In this document: piece after piece, positions 62,539 through 64,000 of the stretch
How positions within the stretch are numbered: the stretch's first letter is position 1
How the letters are laid out: each line of letters starts with the position of its first letter
From: Bacillota bacterium
Lineage (GTDB): Bacteria > Bacillota > Clostridia > Acetivibrionales > DSM-1351
Length of the DNA stretch: 64,000 nucleotides
NCBI GenBank assembly: GCA_023444055.1
Contig: JAEZRV010000074.1
Span: forward strand, 62,001-126,000
Reading direction: 5' to 3'
Position numbers and translations under genes: made by a program
Notes under the pieces: model-generated
Told to the model about the DNA's origin: nothing
What the model saw: only the letters and a program-made list of their open reading frames with translations
Database searches by the model: none

Positions 62539-63114
62539 ATGGGACTATCTATCAGAACGACACCGGCGGAAATAGATATAGAAACAAAGCCAGCCAGTTT
62601 AAATATGCATATTACAAATGCTAAATTGGAGTTAAAACAAAAGCCGCCACTGATAAATATTAAGACTGAGCAAGCAATGATACAGATAGATCAGTATCCG
62701 TGCTTTGCAGAAGAAGGTCTTAAAAATAATTTTGATTTTATCAAAGAGTATGCCCAAAAGGGGCTTCAGAGTGTAACTGCGTATACGGGTAAAATTGCGC
62801 GTGACGGAGATGAGATGGCTAAAATTGGGCACGATGCAAATATTATGATTAATATTGCAAAGAATAGTGCAATTGATAAGAAGGATTTTAATATCGGATA
62901 CATACCGAAGTCTAGGCCTAGAATAAGTTCAACAGGAGGAACTTTAGAACTCAAAGCCCAGTCCATAAATAGTATAGGTGAGATAAATGGAGTAACTGGT
63001 AATTATATACCTGGGAAAATAAGCTATAATTATGCACCTCCAATTGTTGATATACGTGTGGTATCTTATGGAACGATAGATATAAAGTATACTGGTATAG
63101 ATACATATATATAA
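62539..63114 (+). CDS. DUF6470 family protein (flagellar locus)
   Basis: A 191-residue soluble protein without signal peptide. The N-terminus has repeating short strands (IRTTPAEIDIETKPASLNM, AKLELKQKPPLINI), and the middle has a helix region with MAKIGHDANIMINIAKN. It matches DUF6470, found between flgL and fliW in Firmicutes (YviE-like position). The role is unknown. Start ATG 62539 is chosen over GTG 62530; an aagga box lies upstream. Confidence 0.8.
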   Translation: MGLSIRTTPAEIDIETKPASLNMHITNAKLELKQKPPLINIKTEQAMIQIDQYPCFAEEGLKNNFDFIKEYAQKGLQSVTAYTGKIARDGDEMAKIGHDANIMINIAKNSAIDKKDFNIGYIPKSRPRISSTGGTLELKAQSINSIGEINGVTGNYIPGKISYNYAPPIVDIRVVSYGTIDIKYTGIDTYI

Positions 63115-63303
63115 TATATTGTTCATAATATTTGCATTAGTAGTGTATAGTAACTAATTTATCTGATAATATAATTAAAAATGTTATATAATAAAGACAG
63201 TTGAAGGTTGTAGGTACAATTGGTATATAAATATGAATGAAGTAGTTAAAAATTATACCTACACGAAAATATTTTTTATGCCTAAGATGGGCTGGAGGTT
63301 AGT

Positions 63304-63750
63304 ATGTTTATAGAAACAACACATTTTGGTAAAATAGAAATACCAGAAGATAATATTATAGTTTTTGAGGAAGGAATACCTGGGTTTGAAGATATACACA
63401 AATTCGGAATAATAAATAATGAAGACCCCGAATCTCCATTTTGTTGGATTCAATCCATTGAAAAGCCAGAGCTTGCTTTTGCATTGGTAGATCCATTTGC
63501 AATTAAAAAAGACTATGATTTCGAATTAAGCGATGAAAATGCTATTGCTCTGGACATAGATGACCCTTCACAGGTGACAGTTTATTCCATTGTTGTGGTG
63601 CCTGAAGATATTAAAAGGATTAGTATAAATCTGAAGGCTCCGATAATTATAAATACAAAGAATAGAAAGGCAGCACAGATTATCTTGAATTCCGACAAAT
63701 ATTCAGTAAGACATTTCATTATGGATGAGCTTCACAATCAGGAGGTGTAG
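63304..63750 (+). CDS. fliW: Flagellar assembly factor FliW
   Basis: FliW binds flagellin and, when free, sequesters CsrA, coupling flagellin translation to export. The 148 residues show FGKIEIPEDNIIVFEEGIPGFED at the start, then LLDP-like ALVDPF and LKAPIIINTKNRKAAQIIL. A ggaggt box precedes ATG 63304. csrA follows after two bases. Confidence 0.95.
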   Translation: MFIETTHFGKIEIPEDNIIVFEEGIPGFEDIHKFGIINNEDPESPFCWIQSIEKPELAFALVDPFAIKKDYDFELSDENAIALDIDDPSQVTVYSIVVVPEDIKRISINLKAPIIINTKNRKAAQIILNSDKYSVRHFIMDELHNQEV

Positions 63751-63752
63751 CT

Positions 63753-63974
63753 ATGCTAGTACTTTCAAGGAAAAAAGGGCAGGCTATCATGCTCGGTGAC
63801 AATATTGAATTAACTATAATTGACATACAGGGAGATCAAGTGAGGCTAGGCATAAACGCTCCAAAAAATGTTACAATATATCGTAAGGAATTATTTATTG
63901 AGATTCAGGAAGAAAACAAAAAAGCTGCAAGCAGCGGAATGATTAAACTTGATGATATATTAAAAAGTAAGTAA
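63753..63974 (+). CDS. csrA: Translational regulator CsrA
   Basis: A 73-residue RNA-binding protein with MLVLSRKKGQAIMLGDNIELTIIDIQGDQVRLGINAPKNVTIYRKELFIEIQ split into the usual five strands; the key Arg/Lys residues in LSRKKGQ and VxIYRKE are present. It blocks ribosome binding at GGA motifs, chiefly on flagellin mRNA. The ribosome-binding site aggaggtg overlaps the end of fliW, so the two are coupled. Confidence 0.96.
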   Translation: MLVLSRKKGQAIMLGDNIELTIIDIQGDQVRLGINAPKNVTIYRKELFIEIQEENKKAASSGMIKLDDILKSK

Positions 63975-64000
63975 TATTGAAGACTGGAATCTGAATATAA

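Noticed and set aside
1..64000. CRISPR array, rRNA or tRNA genes
   Set aside because: No regularly spaced repeat array and no tRNA- or rRNA-like blocks were seen while reading both strands. A tRNAscan or CRISPR search would settle it.

Overview
The window reads as a low-GC, motile, anaerobic Gram-positive chromosome of the class Clostridia. The evidence is FeoB with its Cys-rich partner, TPP, cobalamin, c-di-AMP and SAM-I riboswitches, AT-rich terminators, a sigma-28 flagellar operon ending in fliW-csrA, and housekeeping blocks rpsF-ssb-rpsR and rplI-dnaB-tilS-hpt-ftsH. A secreted Kelch/FN3/cohesin/dockerin protein points to a cellulosome-forming relative (Ruminiclostridium/Acetivibrio type). 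The species assignment is inference.

Layout. 1-1632: end of feoB plus its Cys-rich partner. 1870-2715: metallo-beta-lactamase fold protein. 2940-5733: promoter, TPP riboswitch, thiD-thiM-thiE. 5833-10615: AT-rich ABC-three-component (ABC-3C) defence-like operon whose first gene is cut by one in-frame TAA. 10616-11683: gene-free, with a long phased palindrome resembling transposon ends. 11684-14359 (minus): secreted protein, matrixin-like protease, DUF4405 membrane protein. 14572-24358: cobalamin riboswitch, btuFCD uptake genes and late B12 synthesis genes (cbiA, cbiP, cbiB, cobD). 24387-25754: rpsF-ssb-rpsR. 26175-33086 (minus): CLC channel with TetR regulator, a broken lipoprotein gene, then a c-di-AMP riboswitch driving dapB-ablA-ablB-darA. 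33244-35021 (minus): GGDEF-like and DUF2461 proteins. 35399-49696 (plus): permease with an unusual leader, DUF2007 protein, pheA, mazG-like, gdpP, rplI, dnaB, tilS, hpt, ftsH, thioesterase, SAM riboswitch and metK. 49900-52128 (minus): Kelch/cohesin/dockerin protein. 52401-63974 (plus): small membrane protein, recD2, comF, then yvyF and flgM-flgN-flgK-flgK2-flgL-DUF6470-fliW-csrA.

Themes. (1) c-di-AMP and osmotic control recur: riboswitch, DarA receptor, acetyl-beta-lysine osmolyte genes, a CLC channel with an RCK_C tail, and the GdpP phosphodiesterase. (2) Two unrelated genes, cbiB and an amino-acid permease, share a leader in which a hairpin of about 50 nt sits between Shine-Dalgarno and start codon with nearly identical geometry. 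I regard this as the best candidate for an undescribed element. (3) The ABC-3C operon is the accessory defence-like system, and its single-stop interruption raises a pseudogene-versus-readthrough question. (4) Several decayed gene fragments and small dispersed repeats lie in the intergenic regions.
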